In this document: in pieces, positions 25,103-33,500 of the stretch
Position numbering within the stretch: the stretch's first letter is position 1
Layout of the letters: each line of letters opens with the position of its first letter
Origin: UBA11663 sp049616325
Lineage (GTDB): Bacteria; Bacteroidota; Bacteroidia; Flavobacteriales_D; Sanyastnellaceae
Assembly (NCBI GenBank): GCA_049616325.1
Contig: JBMZHG010000002.1
Location: 1 to 64,000, forward strand
DNA: 64,000 bases
Direction of reading: 5' to 3'
Translations under genes and position numbers: made by a program
Notes under the pieces: model-generated
Told to the model about the DNA's origin: nothing
Database searches by the model: none
What the model saw: the letters and a program-made list of their open reading frames with translations, nothing else

Positions 25103-26121
25103 GGGCGCGGCGTGCCTACGGTGCAGAAGTCTCCGATGCTGGCGTCGTCCGGGGTGCCGTGCCAGGCGGCGTTCGCGCCCACCATCGCCCCGTCGAGCAC
25201 CGCGTGTTCAATTCGGCTGTTCGCGGCCACGAGCGCGTTGCTCACCCGGGAATCCGTCACCACAGTGCCTGGACCGAGCGTGACGTGCGGCCCAACCACG
25301 GACCGCTCGAGCACCACGCCCTCCCCGATGTGGCACGGAGGCAGGATCACGCTGTCCTTCACCGTGGCCGACGCCGGCACCGCGTCGAGTCGCCCCTCTT
25401 CTGCGAGGATGCTTAGGATGCGTCCGTTCGTTTCGACCGTGACGGCCTTGTTTCCACAGTCCATCCACTCCGAGACCTCGCCGGGAATGAACTTGAGTCC
25501 GTCCAGGGTCATGTTGCGGAGGGCGTCCGGGAGTTGGTATTCGCCACCTTTCACGACGTCTTGGTCGATGAGGTGCTGGAGCTCGCGGTTCAGTCGGGCC
25601 CCGTCCTTGAAGGCGTAGATGCCAATCATGGCGAGGTCGCCGACCCATTCCTGGGGTTTTTCCACGTAGTCCACAATCGTGCCCGCCTCGTCCGTGACCA
25701 CCACCCCAAACGCCGACGGATCATCAATCCGTTGGCAGAACAGGACGCCGTCCGCCTCGGGGTCAATCGTGAAGTTGGCCCGGAACAGGGTGTCGGCGAA
25801 GGCCACGACGACGGGGCCTTCGAGGAAGTCTTTGCCGCACAGGATGGCGTGCGCCGTGCCGAGGGGCTGGTCTTGGTACCGGATGTGGCCCTTCGCCCCG
25901 AGGCGTTCGGCCACCGCCACCAATTCAAGCTCCACTTCCTCCCCAAACTCCCCCGTCACGAAGCAGATGTTGTCCACCCCGTCGTGGGCTGTCCGGACGA
26001 TGTCCTCGACGAGGCGCTCCACAATGGGCTTGCCGGCGACCGGCACCAAGGGTTTGGGAACGGTGAGGGTGTGGGGGCGAAGGCGGCTTCCGCGGCCCGC
26101 CATGGGCACGATGATGTTCAT
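25099..26121 (-). CDS. Sugar-phosphate nucleotidyltransferase with left-handed beta-helix tail
   Basis: The product has 340 residues. MNIIVPMAGRGSRLRPHTLT, then PKPLVPVAGKP, is the nucleotide-binding and catalytic start of the RmlA/GlmU-type nucleotidyltransferase family. The C-terminal ~80 residues show hexapeptide-like repeats (VKDSVILPPCHIGEGVVLER, VVGPHVTLGPGTVV) typical of a left-handed beta-helix. The reaction would be NTP plus sugar-1-phosphate giving NDP-sugar. The sugar cannot be assigned, and I avoid calling it glucose-specific. It lies 3 bases after the dut stop and overlaps the TPR gene. Confidence 0.87.
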   Translation of the reverse strand: MNIIVPMAGRGSRLRPHTLTVPKPLVPVAGKPIVERLVEDIVRTAHDGVDNICFVTGEFGEEVELELVAVAERLGAKGHIRYQDQPLGTAHAILCGKDFLEGPVVVAFADTLFRANFTIDPEADGVLFCQRIDDPSAFGVVVTDEAGTIVDYVEKPQEWVGDLAMIGIYAFKDGARLNRELQHLIDQDVVKGGEYQLPDALRNMTLDGLKFIPGEVSEWMDCGNKAVTVETNGRILSILAEEGRLDAVPASATVKDSVILPPCHIGEGVVLERSVVGPHVTLGPGTVVTDSRVSNALVAANSRIEHAVLDGAMVGANAAWHGTPDDASIGDFCTVGTPRP

Positions 26122-26124
26122 GAA

Positions 26125-26595
26125 TCAGCTTGTTCCGGTGTGGCCAAACCCGCCGGCGCCGCGATCGGACTCCGGCAACGCGTCTGTTGTTTCTACGACG
26201 GACCATTCGACGCGTTCGTACCGCGCCAAGACGAGCTGGGCGATGCGCTCTCCGTCCTCGACGGTGAAGGGCGCTTGCCCGTGGTTGATGAGAATGACCC
26301 CGACGTCGCCGCGGTAGTCCGCGTCAATCGTTCCGGGGCTGTTGAGCACGGTCACGCCGTGCTTGTACGCCAGGCCGCTGCGAGGCCGCACTTGGGCTTC
26401 GTAGCCGCGCGGCAGCGCGAAATGCAAGCCCGTGGGAATCAAGGCGCGTTGACCGGGATGGAGGACGACGGGCGCGTCGAGTTTGGCCCGCAAATCCAGT
26501 CCTGCGCTGTCGGGCGTGCCGTATTCCGGCAAGGCGTGCGGGGTGTTGGCCACCACGGGCACCACCACGGTTGAGGAGGTTGCCACGTCGCTCAT
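26125..26595 (-). CDS. dut: dUTP diphosphatase (dUTPase, trimeric)
   Basis: The product has 156 residues from the ATG at 26595. All five dUTPase motifs are present: SAGLDLRA, RPRSGLA, GTIDADYRGDVGV, ERIAQLV and the C-terminal arm RGAGGFGHTG. The enzyme hydrolyses dUTP to dUMP, which keeps uracil out of DNA and feeds thymidylate synthesis. It overlaps the enoyl-CoA hydratase stop by 4 bases (ATGA) and precedes the nucleotidyltransferase gene by 3 bases. Confidence 0.95.
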   Translation of the reverse strand: MSDVATSSTVVVPVVANTPHALPEYGTPDSAGLDLRAKLDAPVVLHPGQRALIPTGLHFALPRGYEAQVRPRSGLAYKHGVTVLNSPGTIDADYRGDVGVILINHGQAPFTVEDGERIAQLVLARYERVEWSVVETTDALPESDRGAGGFGHTGTS

Positions 26596-27362
26596 GAGCC
26601 GGGGAATTGAGGCTTGCGCTTTTCGAGAAACGCCGTTGTTCCTTCCTTGAAATCGTCGGTGGTGAAGCATTGCCCAAACCGCTGAATCTCCACCCCAAAC
26701 CCGTCTCGGCCGTAGCCCGCCAGCAAGCTGTCGAGGGCCGCGGCCAGGGCCGTGGGGGCGTTCTTGGCGATTTTGCCGGCCATCGCTTGCGCGGTTTCGA
26801 GGAGGATTTCTTGTTCGACGACTTGGTTGACGAGGCCGCAAGCCAACGCGGCTTCGGCGTCAATCATGCCGGCCGTCAGGACCATTTCCATGGCTTTGCC
26901 TTTGCCGACGATTTGGGCGAGGCGCTGGGTGCCGCCGTAGCCGGGGATGACGCCGAGGCTCACTTCCGGCAAGCCCATCCGGGCGTTGGTCGAGGCCACG
27001 CGAACGTGGGCGGCCATGGCCAATTCGAGTCCGCCGCCGAGGGCGAATCCGTTCACCGCAGCCACGACCGGCTTGCGGCTTTGCTCGACCCGGTCAAACA
27101 GGTCGCGCTGCCCGCGGCGTGCCAAATCTTCGCCCTGCGCTTGGTCGAAATCCGCAAATTCCTTGATGTCCGCGCCTGCCACGAAAGCCTTTTCGCCCGA
27201 CCCCGTGAGCACAATCACCCGCACTTCGGGGTTGTCTTGCGCCGCCTCGAGGGCCGCGCTCAGAGCGTCAATGACATTGCGGTTCAGCGCGTTGAGCGCT
27301 TCGGGACGGTTTATCGTCAAGGTGAGGATCCCGTCCTCGAGGGATTTCAGAACAAGGGACAT
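26592..27362 (-). CDS. Enoyl-CoA hydratase/isomerase family protein (crotonase fold)
   Basis: The product has 256 residues from the ATG at 27362. The oxyanion-hole segments KAFVAGADIKEF and VNGFALGGGLELAMAAH, and the catalytic region MGLPEVSLGVIPGYGGTQR with the usual Glu, make it a short-chain enoyl-CoA hydratase of the crotonase superfamily. It hydrates trans-2-enoyl-CoA in fatty-acid or amino-acid breakdown. It appears to be the first gene of the operon that continues with dut, although its function is unrelated. Only 38 bases separate it from the ABC ATPase gene upstream on the same strand. Confidence 0.9.
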   Translation of the reverse strand: MSLVLKSLEDGILTLTINRPEALNALNRNVIDALSAALEAAQDNPEVRVIVLTGSGEKAFVAGADIKEFADFDQAQGEDLARRGQRDLFDRVEQSRKPVVAAVNGFALGGGLELAMAAHVRVASTNARMGLPEVSLGVIPGYGGTQRLAQIVGKGKAMEMVLTAGMIDAEAALACGLVNQVVEQEILLETAQAMAGKIAKNAPTALAAALDSLLAGYGRDGFGVEIQRFGQCFTTDDFKEGTTAFLEKRKPQFPGS

Positions 27363-27400
27363 GCTGTGGGGTTGCGAATTCGCGTGAATGCAAGGCCAAA

Positions 27401-28981
27401 TTACGCAACGCGTCCCGTGCTTTTTTGCCCCGGACGGCTCGACAACAAACGTTGGGTGTACGGATGTTGTGGACAACTTAGGATTTGGTCTGCGGGGCCT
27501 TCCTCGACGAGTTCACCCGCCTGCATCACCGCAATCCGGTCGCACACGGCGCCCACCACGTTCAGGTCGTGGCTGATGAAGAGGAACGTCAGCCCACGCC
27601 GCTCGCAGAGCTCTTGGAGCAAGTCCAAAATCTCGGCCTGAATCCGCAAGTCGAGGGCCGCCACGCTTTCGTCGAGCACGAGGAACTCCGGCGACAGCGC
27701 CAAGGCCCGCGCGAGCACAATCCGCTGGCGCTGCCCCCCGCTGAAACTTCCCGGGCGCCGGGCTGCATCTTCGGCCGACAACCCGACTTCTTCGAGCAAC
27801 TCGTTGACCGTCGGTCCTTCGCCTTCCAAGCGTTGTCCGACCGCCTCTTGCAAGGCGGCCCCCACCGTCATTCGGGGGTTCAGGGCCGAGAACGGATCCT
27901 GAAACACGGGCTGCGCCGACCTCCGAAACACCCGACCTTCCGCCGCACCGCCCTTCCAAAGCACGTCGCCTTCGTCGGCTGCTTCGAGCCCGAGCATCAC
28001 GCGGCCAAGTGTTGATTTGCCGGACCCGCTTTCGCCGACCAGCCCCACGCGCTCGCCGGCCGCGATGGCCATGCTCACGCCTTTCAGCGCCTCGAAATGC
28101 GCCACCGGCTTGCCCCACAGGTTTTTCTTCGTCACGAAACGCTTCACCACTTCACGCACCTCAATCATGGGCGTGCCGCTCGTCTTGTTCGCGTCCTTGT
28201 GGTCAGGGGCCGGCGACGGCATCGCGGCCAGGAGTTCCTGGGTATAGGCGTGTTTGGGCGACGCCATTACGTCCGAGCACGTGCCTGACTCGACCACCTT
28301 GCCGTGCCGCATCACCACCACGTGGTCTGCAATGTCGCGCACCACGTCGAGGTCGTGCGTCACAAACAGGACCCCCAATCCCCGCGCGTCCCGCAACGCC
28401 TGAAGCAAATCGAGGACGTCGCGCTGAACCGTCACGTCCAGCGCTGTCGTCGGTTCGTCGGCCAACAACACCTTCGGGTTGCAGGCCAAGGCGAGGGCGA
28501 TCATGACGCGTTGCTTTTGGCCCCCGCTCAGTTCGTGGGGGTATTTGCGTTCGGACCCCTCGGGCAAGCCGACTTCGGCAAACAAGCGCGCGACTTCGGC
28601 CTGGGCCGCCTCGCCGCTCACGCCCTGATGAAGTTCGATCGGCTCGGCGACCTGCGCCCCGACCCGCATCGACGGGTTCAGGGACGACATCGGGTCCTGG
28701 AACACCATCGCCACGTCGCGCCCCACGGGAGCGCGATGCTCGCCCGGAGCCGCCCAATGCGCTCCCTCCGGCCCCCGAACCTCGCCCGCCACGAGCTTTC
28801 CTGTGCCGGGCAACAGGCCCATGACCGCGAGGGACGTCAACGTTTTGCCGGAACCGGATTCGCCGACGATGCACGTCGTCGCGCCCGCCCAAACGTCGCA
28901 CGACACCCCCTTCACGACCGGCTCGCGGCCGTCAAACGCGATCGACACGTCGCGCAACGAAAGGACAGGAATCTCGCTCAC
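27401..28981 (-). CDS. Fused two-domain ABC transporter ATPase of the oligopeptide/dipeptide type
   Basis: The product has 526 residues. Two complete nucleotide-binding domains lie in tandem. NBD1 has GESGSGKT, the signature LSGGQKQR and Walker B LLADEP; NBD2 (from ~270) has GESGSGKS, FSGGQRQR and LVLDESVAALD. This corresponds to DppD and DppF joined, as in YejF/GsiA-type ATPases, which energise peptide, nickel or glutathione importers. No permease or binding-protein gene lies beside it. No ATG precedes NBD1 in frame outside the hppD gene, so I take the GTG at 28981, 10 bases after the hppD stop. It may be co-transcribed with hppD. Confidence 0.85.
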   Translation of the reverse strand: MSEIPVLSLRDVSIAFDGREPVVKGVSCDVWAGATTCIVGESGSGKTLTSLAVMGLLPGTGKLVAGEVRGPEGAHWAAPGEHRAPVGRDVAMVFQDPMSSLNPSMRVGAQVAEPIELHQGVSGEAAQAEVARLFAEVGLPEGSERKYPHELSGGQKQRVMIALALACNPKVLLADEPTTALDVTVQRDVLDLLQALRDARGLGVLFVTHDLDVVRDIADHVVVMRHGKVVESGTCSDVMASPKHAYTQELLAAMPSPAPDHKDANKTSGTPMIEVREVVKRFVTKKNLWGKPVAHFEALKGVSMAIAAGERVGLVGESGSGKSTLGRVMLGLEAADEGDVLWKGGAAEGRVFRRSAQPVFQDPFSALNPRMTVGAALQEAVGQRLEGEGPTVNELLEEVGLSAEDAARRPGSFSGGQRQRIVLARALALSPEFLVLDESVAALDLRIQAEILDLLQELCERRGLTFLFISHDLNVVGAVCDRIAVMQAGELVEEGPADQILSCPQHPYTQRLLSSRPGQKSTGRVA

Positions 28982-28991
28982 AAGCGTGAAG

Positions 28992-30146
28992 TTACAGCGT
29001 GCCGCGGCTCTCTTGCTCGCGCTCGATGGCTTCGAAGAGGGCCTTGAAGTTGCCCTTGCCAAAGCTTTTCGCGCCCTTGCGTTGGATGATCTCGAAGAAC
29101 ATCGTCGGGCGGTCGACCACGGGCTTGGTGAAGAGCTGCAACAGGTAGCCTTCGTCGTCACGGTCGATCAGGATGCCGAGCTTGCGCAGGGGCTCGAGGT
29201 CTTCTTCGATTTCACCGACCCGGTCGAGGATGTCGTCGTAGTACGTGTCGGGGACGTACAGGAATTCCACGCCACGTTCTTTCAGGGCGGTTACCGTGCT
29301 GACGATGTCGTCGGTGGCGACGGCGATGTGCTGCACGCCCGCGCCTTGGTAGAAGTCGATGTACTCCTCGATTTGGCTTTTCTTCTTGCCTTCCGCAGGC
29401 TCGTTGATCGGAAACTTGATGCGGCCGTTGCCGTTGCTCATCACCTTGGACATGAGGGCGGTGTAATCCGTCGAGATGTCCTTGTCGTCGAACGACACGA
29501 GCTGCGCGAAGCCCATCACCTCGGCGTAGAACTTGCACCAGGTGTTCATCTCACCCCAGCCCACGTTGCCGACCATGTGGTCGATGTATTTGAGGCCCAC
29601 AGGTGCGGGCTTGAAATCGGGGTTCCAGGTGCGGTAGCCGGGCAAAAACACCCCGTTGTAATTCTCGCGTTCGACGAAGACGTGGACGGTGTCGCCGTAG
29701 GTTTTGATGGCGCTGAGGACCACCTCGCCGTCGGCATCGCTGCGGACCTCGGGCGCGAATTCGGCTTCGGCACCGCGCTTGGTGGTTTCTTCAAAGCTCT
29801 TGCGCGCGTCCGGCACCCAAAGCGCCACCGACTTCACGCCGTCCCCGTGCTTGTCGAGGTGGGCGTTGAGTTCGCCTCCTTCCTTGAGGGGCGTGGTGAG
29901 AACAAGGGTGATCTTGTCCTGGCGAAGCACGTAGCTGACGCTGTCCTTGCTTCCCGTCTCAAGGCCTTTGAACGCGAGCGGCTGAAAGCCCCAAGCGGCC
30001 ATGTAGTAGTAGGCGCTTTGCTTGGCGTTTCCGACAATCAATTCCACGTGGTCCGTGCCGAGCAGCGGCAGGAAATCGTGGGCCTCAGGAACGACTTTTT
30101 CGAGGTTGGTGGTGGGTTCGGTCAGCATGTCTTCAGGTTCTGTCAT
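28992..30146 (-). CDS. hppD: 4-hydroxyphenylpyruvate dioxygenase
   Basis: The product has 384 residues from the ATG at 30146; 30173 and 30128 are alternative in-frame starts. It contains two vicinal-oxygen-chelate domains. The iron ligands are visible as YIDHMVGNV (~190s), VQHIAVAT (~275) and MFFEIIQRKG (~357), with the C-terminal helix FGKGNFKALFEAIEREQ closing the active site. The enzyme converts 4-hydroxyphenylpyruvate to homogentisate in tyrosine catabolism. It lies 49 bases downstream of the homogentisate dioxygenase gene, the next step in the pathway. Confidence 0.95.
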   Translation of the reverse strand: MTEPEDMLTEPTTNLEKVVPEAHDFLPLLGTDHVELIVGNAKQSAYYYMAAWGFQPLAFKGLETGSKDSVSYVLRQDKITLVLTTPLKEGGELNAHLDKHGDGVKSVALWVPDARKSFEETTKRGAEAEFAPEVRSDADGEVVLSAIKTYGDTVHVFVERENYNGVFLPGYRTWNPDFKPAPVGLKYIDHMVGNVGWGEMNTWCKFYAEVMGFAQLVSFDDKDISTDYTALMSKVMSNGNGRIKFPINEPAEGKKKSQIEEYIDFYQGAGVQHIAVATDDIVSTVTALKERGVEFLYVPDTYYDDILDRVGEIEEDLEPLRKLGILIDRDDEGYLLQLFTKPVVDRPTMFFEIIQRKGAKSFGKGNFKALFEAIEREQESRGTL

Positions 30147-30195
30147 TAAGAAGGCTAAATGGTCGAAGGCCAAAGTTCTTTCATCTCCACCCAGT

Positions 30196-31356
30196 TCACA
30201 ACCAGCTTTGGTGGTAGCCCTCCAGTTCGAGGTCGAGGGCTTGTTGCGTCACTTGGAGGGGGCGGAAGGTGTCGACCATGACGGCCAACTCCTCGGTGCG
30301 CTCCTTGCCGATGCTTCCCTCGTACGTTCCGGGATGCGGACCGTGCGGGATGCCGGCGGGGTGGAGGGTGATTTGGCCTGGGCCCACCCCCGTGCGGCTC
30401 ATGAAGTCGCCGTCCACGTAGTACAGCACCTCGTCCGAGTCGATGTTGCTGTGGTTGTAGGGCGCAGGAATCGAGAGCGGGTGGTAGTCGTACACGCGCG
30501 GCACAAAGCTGCAAATGACGAAGCCGTCCGTCTCGAAGGTTTGGTGCACAGGGGGCGGCTGGTGCACACGTCCCGTGATGGGCTCAAAATCGTGGATGCT
30601 GAACGCGTAGGGGAAGTGGTACCCGTCCCAACCGACCACGTCAAACGGGTGGCTCGCGTACATGTAGTCGTGCAGCATACCCTCCTTTTTGATGCGCACC
30701 TTGAACGGCCCGTCGCCTTCGCCGCTCACGTCGCACAGCGCGCTCGGCGGACGCATGTCGCGCTCGCAATACGGGCTGTGTTCGAGCAGCTGCCCAAAGT
30801 AATTCCGGTACCGCTTGGGCGTCACCACAGGCGAAGCGCTCTCCACAATCAAGGCGCGGTTGTCGTCGGTGGTCCACTTGAACCGGTGCATCACCCCCCG
30901 CGGAATCACGAGGTAGTCGCCCGGTCCGTAGGCGATCTGCCCAAACATCGTCTCCAGCACCCCCTCGCCGCGATGCACAAACACCACTTCGTCCTGGTCC
31001 GCATTCTTGTAGATGTCGTCACGTTCCACCTTGGGCGGGGCGGCGAGGGCCACGGTGCAGTCGCGGTTGAACAGCGTGGGCACGCGCGACCCCAACCAGT
31101 CCTTGCCGGGCTTCACGGCCCACCCGTCGAGCTTCCTGCTGAGCAAGTTGCGCTCGACGGCCGCCACCGGCCTGACGTCCTCGCTTCCCAGCACCTCCAC
31201 GACCTGCGTCGGCCGCTGGCGGTGGTACAGCAGCGAGCTCATTCCGACGAACCCAACGGTCCCAAACAGTTGTTCGTGGTACAGTTCGCCATTCTCTTGG
31301 CGGAACTGGGTGTGGCGTTTGGGCGGAATGGCGCCCAGCTTTTGGTAGAACGGCAT
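30196..31356 (-). CDS. hmgA: Homogentisate 1,2-dioxygenase
   Basis: The product has 386 residues forming a bicupin. MPFYQKLGAIPPKRHTQFR, then YHRQRPTQV, followed by DYLVIPRGVMHRF, and the C-terminal iron-site segment HPAGIPHGPHPGTYEGSIG are typical of homogentisate 1,2-dioxygenase, which opens the homogentisate ring to maleylacetoacetate. It precedes hppD, so the two genes give consecutive steps of tyrosine breakdown. The third step (fumarylacetoacetase) is not in the window. A TAACTTGC sequence ends 7 bases before the ATG and may be its -7 element. Confidence 0.93.
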   Translation of the reverse strand: MPFYQKLGAIPPKRHTQFRQENGELYHEQLFGTVGFVGMSSLLYHRQRPTQVVEVLGSEDVRPVAAVERNLLSRKLDGWAVKPGKDWLGSRVPTLFNRDCTVALAAPPKVERDDIYKNADQDEVVFVHRGEGVLETMFGQIAYGPGDYLVIPRGVMHRFKWTTDDNRALIVESASPVVTPKRYRNYFGQLLEHSPYCERDMRPPSALCDVSGEGDGPFKVRIKKEGMLHDYMYASHPFDVVGWDGYHFPYAFSIHDFEPITGRVHQPPPVHQTFETDGFVICSFVPRVYDYHPLSIPAPYNHSNIDSDEVLYYVDGDFMSRTGVGPGQITLHPAGIPHGPHPGTYEGSIGKERTEELAVMVDTFRPLQVTQQALDLELEGYHQSWL

Positions 31357-31438
31357 GGTGCCTGCAAGTTAGTCAGGGTGACTCCGTTGTGGGATGACCT
31401 TGTTCACTTGGCGTTTTGGATGCCTGCCTTCCGCCTTC

Positions 31439-31446
31439 TATCTTCC
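31439..31446 (+). promoter_or_regulatory. Promoter -7-like element TATCTTCC, 4 bases before ATG
   Basis: TATCTTCC ends 4 bases before the ATG at 31451, the same spacing as at feoA and yicC. It supports 31451 rather than the in-frame start at 31394 and predicts a leaderless transcript. Confidence 0.5.
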
Positions 31447-31450
31447 ACCC

Positions 31451-32134
31451 ATGACTCTGCCAAAACCCATTGCAGGTTTGCTTGCCGTTCTGGCTGTTTT
31501 TTGGCTCACAGGTTGTTCTGTCCAAAAACGCACTACCGCCCCCGGTTGGCACGTCGAGCGATTGTCTCGCCAAGCACCGTTCATTCAAGTGCAAACTCCC
31601 AAGGCACACGACAACTCAAAGCTCGAACGCAACGACCAGCGGGGGTTGGCACCTGTCGTTCCTCGGCCCTCAAAAACGGTGCAGTTGTCGAGAATCGAGA
31701 AACGCCTTTTGAATTCTCGTCGTGAAGCGGTTTCCGCTGTGCCCCGCACTGAGAGGATGGAAAACAAAGTCCTAATTGCACTCAATGCTCAGCGACTGTC
31801 GGCAAAGCGGGCAGTCAAGCAGGAAAAGATCGCTTCTGTTCCAGGTTGGGAAGCAGAGGTGTTGCGATTGCTTCGCAAAGAATGGAATTCTCGGCAGTTT
31901 GTTTCAATTTACGTGACGTTCGGGGTGTCATGGCTTGTGGCGGCCAAGCGTCGCGCCAAGGCGGAACAGCTTTGCGCTGAGCACGGCAAGTCGCTCGAGG
32001 ATGTGGCGTCTGAGGCGTTCAACCTCGCCAACGAAGCCAAACAGACAAACAAGTGGCTTGCCTGGATTTGGCTGGGTTTGGTGGGTTTCACCGTATTTTT
32101 TGCTTTGGGTCTGTCGTTCCTCTGGTTCATTTAG
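31451..32134 (+). CDS. Uncharacterised lipoprotein with C-terminal membrane segment
   Basis: I do not recognise this 227-residue protein. It starts with a lipoprotein signal (LLAVLAVFWLTGC, Cys 22). A basic, poorly structured region follows to ~110, then a helical region (EAEVLRLLRKEWNSRQFVSI), a second hydrophobic stretch (IYVTFGVSWLVAA) and a final transmembrane helix WIWLGLVGFTVFFALGLSF at the extreme C-terminus. A lipid anchor at one end and a membrane helix at the other is an odd combination. The start is fixed by a TATCTTCC element 4 bases upstream. It is divergent from hmgA and convergent with the glucosaminidase gene; neither suggests a function. Confidence 0.65.
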   Translation: MTLPKPIAGLLAVLAVFWLTGCSVQKRTTAPGWHVERLSRQAPFIQVQTPKAHDNSKLERNDQRGLAPVVPRPSKTVQLSRIEKRLLNSRREAVSAVPRTERMENKVLIALNAQRLSAKRAVKQEKIASVPGWEAEVLRLLRKEWNSRQFVSIYVTFGVSWLVAAKRRAKAEQLCAEHGKSLEDVASEAFNLANEAKQTNKWLAWIWLGLVGFTVFFALGLSFLWFI

Positions 32135-32193
32135 CGGGACCGTACGGACCGTGCATTTTTTTCCTGGTTGGAACGTCAAGCGTCGTTGTGCCC

Positions 32194-33360
32194 TTATGAC
32201 GCGCCCATGGCCCGGGCCCACCAGGGCAGGCGGCCTTCCTTGGTCAAAGGCCACTGCAAGCTGAGCTTCATGCCCGGCCTCAAGGCGTCGTCCGGCTTGA
32301 GGTTGTTTTTCCGCGCCAGGGCAGGGGTCCGGATGCCGTGCATTTGGGAGATCTGCCACAGGGTTTGGCCTTGGCGCACGGTGTACCAACCGGTCGCCGC
32401 ATGGCTCTTCTTCGGCTGCAGGTACACGCGGTCGCCCGGCATGAAGGTGTGCTGCTTGCCGACCTCGTTGTAGGTGCGAATCTGCCACGGCATCAAGTCC
32501 AAACCCTTGGCCAACGACGCCTGCGTGTCGCCTTCCTCGGCGTAGACGTACTGCACGCCGTGCACGGTCGTCCGCACGCGGTGCGTCCCGCCGAGCTCCA
32601 CCGTTCCGCCGCCCGTGCTCGCCTTGCGAACCACGTCGTGCTCCCGGACGTTCACGCGCGTCCTCGACCCGCTGTGCGTTCCTTGTTCGGCGGCCTGCCC
32701 TTCGCCCGAGCGCGCCTCCGCAACGTCATCCCTTTCGTCGCTCTCGCCTCCCGACCAGCGCCCTCCAGGCACGTCAAGCGCGTGGAGGTCGTGCTTTTCG
32801 ATGAGCGTGATGAGCCGGTCCGCGTACGCCGGGTCCGTTGCGTAGCCGCACGCCTTCAAACCTTTGGCCCAGCCTTCGTAATCCGTGGGATCCAGCTCAA
32901 ACAACCGCGCGTACCGGTCCCTCAGCAGGAAGTGGCTGTGGTCTTCGTAGCTGTCGGCGGGGTTGTCGTACACCCGGAAGCATTCGCCTTTCTCGTCGTC
33001 GTCGTGGTAGGTGCGCTTGCCCGTCCACGTGGCGTGGCATTTGATCCCGAAGTGGTTGTTCGACCGCTGCGCCAGCTCGCTCACCCCGTTCCCGCTTTCC
33101 AAAATTCCTTGCGCCAACGTGATGCTCGCGGGGATGCCGTACTTCTTCATTTGGTGCACCGCCTCGTCCTGCCACTGCTCGATGTACGTCTCGTTCGTCG
33201 CCACCGGTTTCGCTCCCTTCTCGTCGCCCTTGGGATCCCCCGTCGCCCCCACGTTCCGCGGAGCAGCCACCAAACAGGCGTTCATGAACAACATCATCCC
33301 AAGTCCCAACAGAGCACGAAGGGTGAAAGGTGTGGAGGGGGTCGTCGAGGCGTACGTCAT
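32194..33360 (-). CDS. Peptidoglycan glucosaminidase lipoprotein with LysM domains
   Basis: The product has 388 residues. The N-terminal signal ends at a plausible lipobox FMNAC (Cys 29). Residues ~60-205 are a GH73-type N-acetylglucosaminidase domain with the catalytic Glu in AQGILESGNGVSEL, then NNHFGIKCHATW. A charged linker (~210-260) leads to two LysM-like regions, YAEEGDTQASLAKGLDLMPW and YTVRQGQTLWQISQMHGI, which bind peptidoglycan. It should cut the glycan backbone in the periplasm during growth or division. The ATG at 33360 was chosen over an upstream in-frame start that lacks a signal peptide. Confidence 0.9.
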   Translation of the reverse strand: MTYASTTPSTPFTLRALLGLGMMLFMNACLVAAPRNVGATGDPKGDEKGAKPVATNETYIEQWQDEAVHQMKKYGIPASITLAQGILESGNGVSELAQRSNNHFGIKCHATWTGKRTYHDDDEKGECFRVYDNPADSYEDHSHFLLRDRYARLFELDPTDYEGWAKGLKACGYATDPAYADRLITLIEKHDLHALDVPGGRWSGGESDERDDVAEARSGEGQAAEQGTHSGSRTRVNVREHDVVRKASTGGGTVELGGTHRVRTTVHGVQYVYAEEGDTQASLAKGLDLMPWQIRTYNEVGKQHTFMPGDRVYLQPKKSHAATGWYTVRQGQTLWQISQMHGIRTPALARKNNLKPDDALRPGMKLSLQWPLTKEGRLPWWARAMGAS

Positions 33361-33488
33361 GGCGGCTTTTTCCTGAACGTCCAAACTACTTTTCCCGTGC
33401 CCGCTCCCGCGCCAACCTTTCCTGAAGTTGCTCCCCTCGCCCTTGTGGATAACCAATCATTTCTTTTTGTGTTTTGAACAAAAGCACT

Positions 33489-33496
33489 TAAATTGA
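33489..33496 (+). promoter_or_regulatory. Possible -7 element TAAATTGA before the glycine-rich gene
   Basis: TAAATTGA resembles TAnnTTTG with two differences and ends 4 bases before the ATG at 33501, the spacing seen elsewhere in this window. The surrounding 60 bases are AT-rich and include TTTTTGTGTTTTG upstream. Confidence 0.35.
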
Positions 33497-33500
33497 AGAG

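Noticed and set aside
32135..32193. Possible terminator between the orphan lipoprotein and the glucosaminidase gene
   Set aside because: A T-run is present (ATTTTTTTCC), but the GGACCGTACGGACC sequence before it does not form a proper stem.
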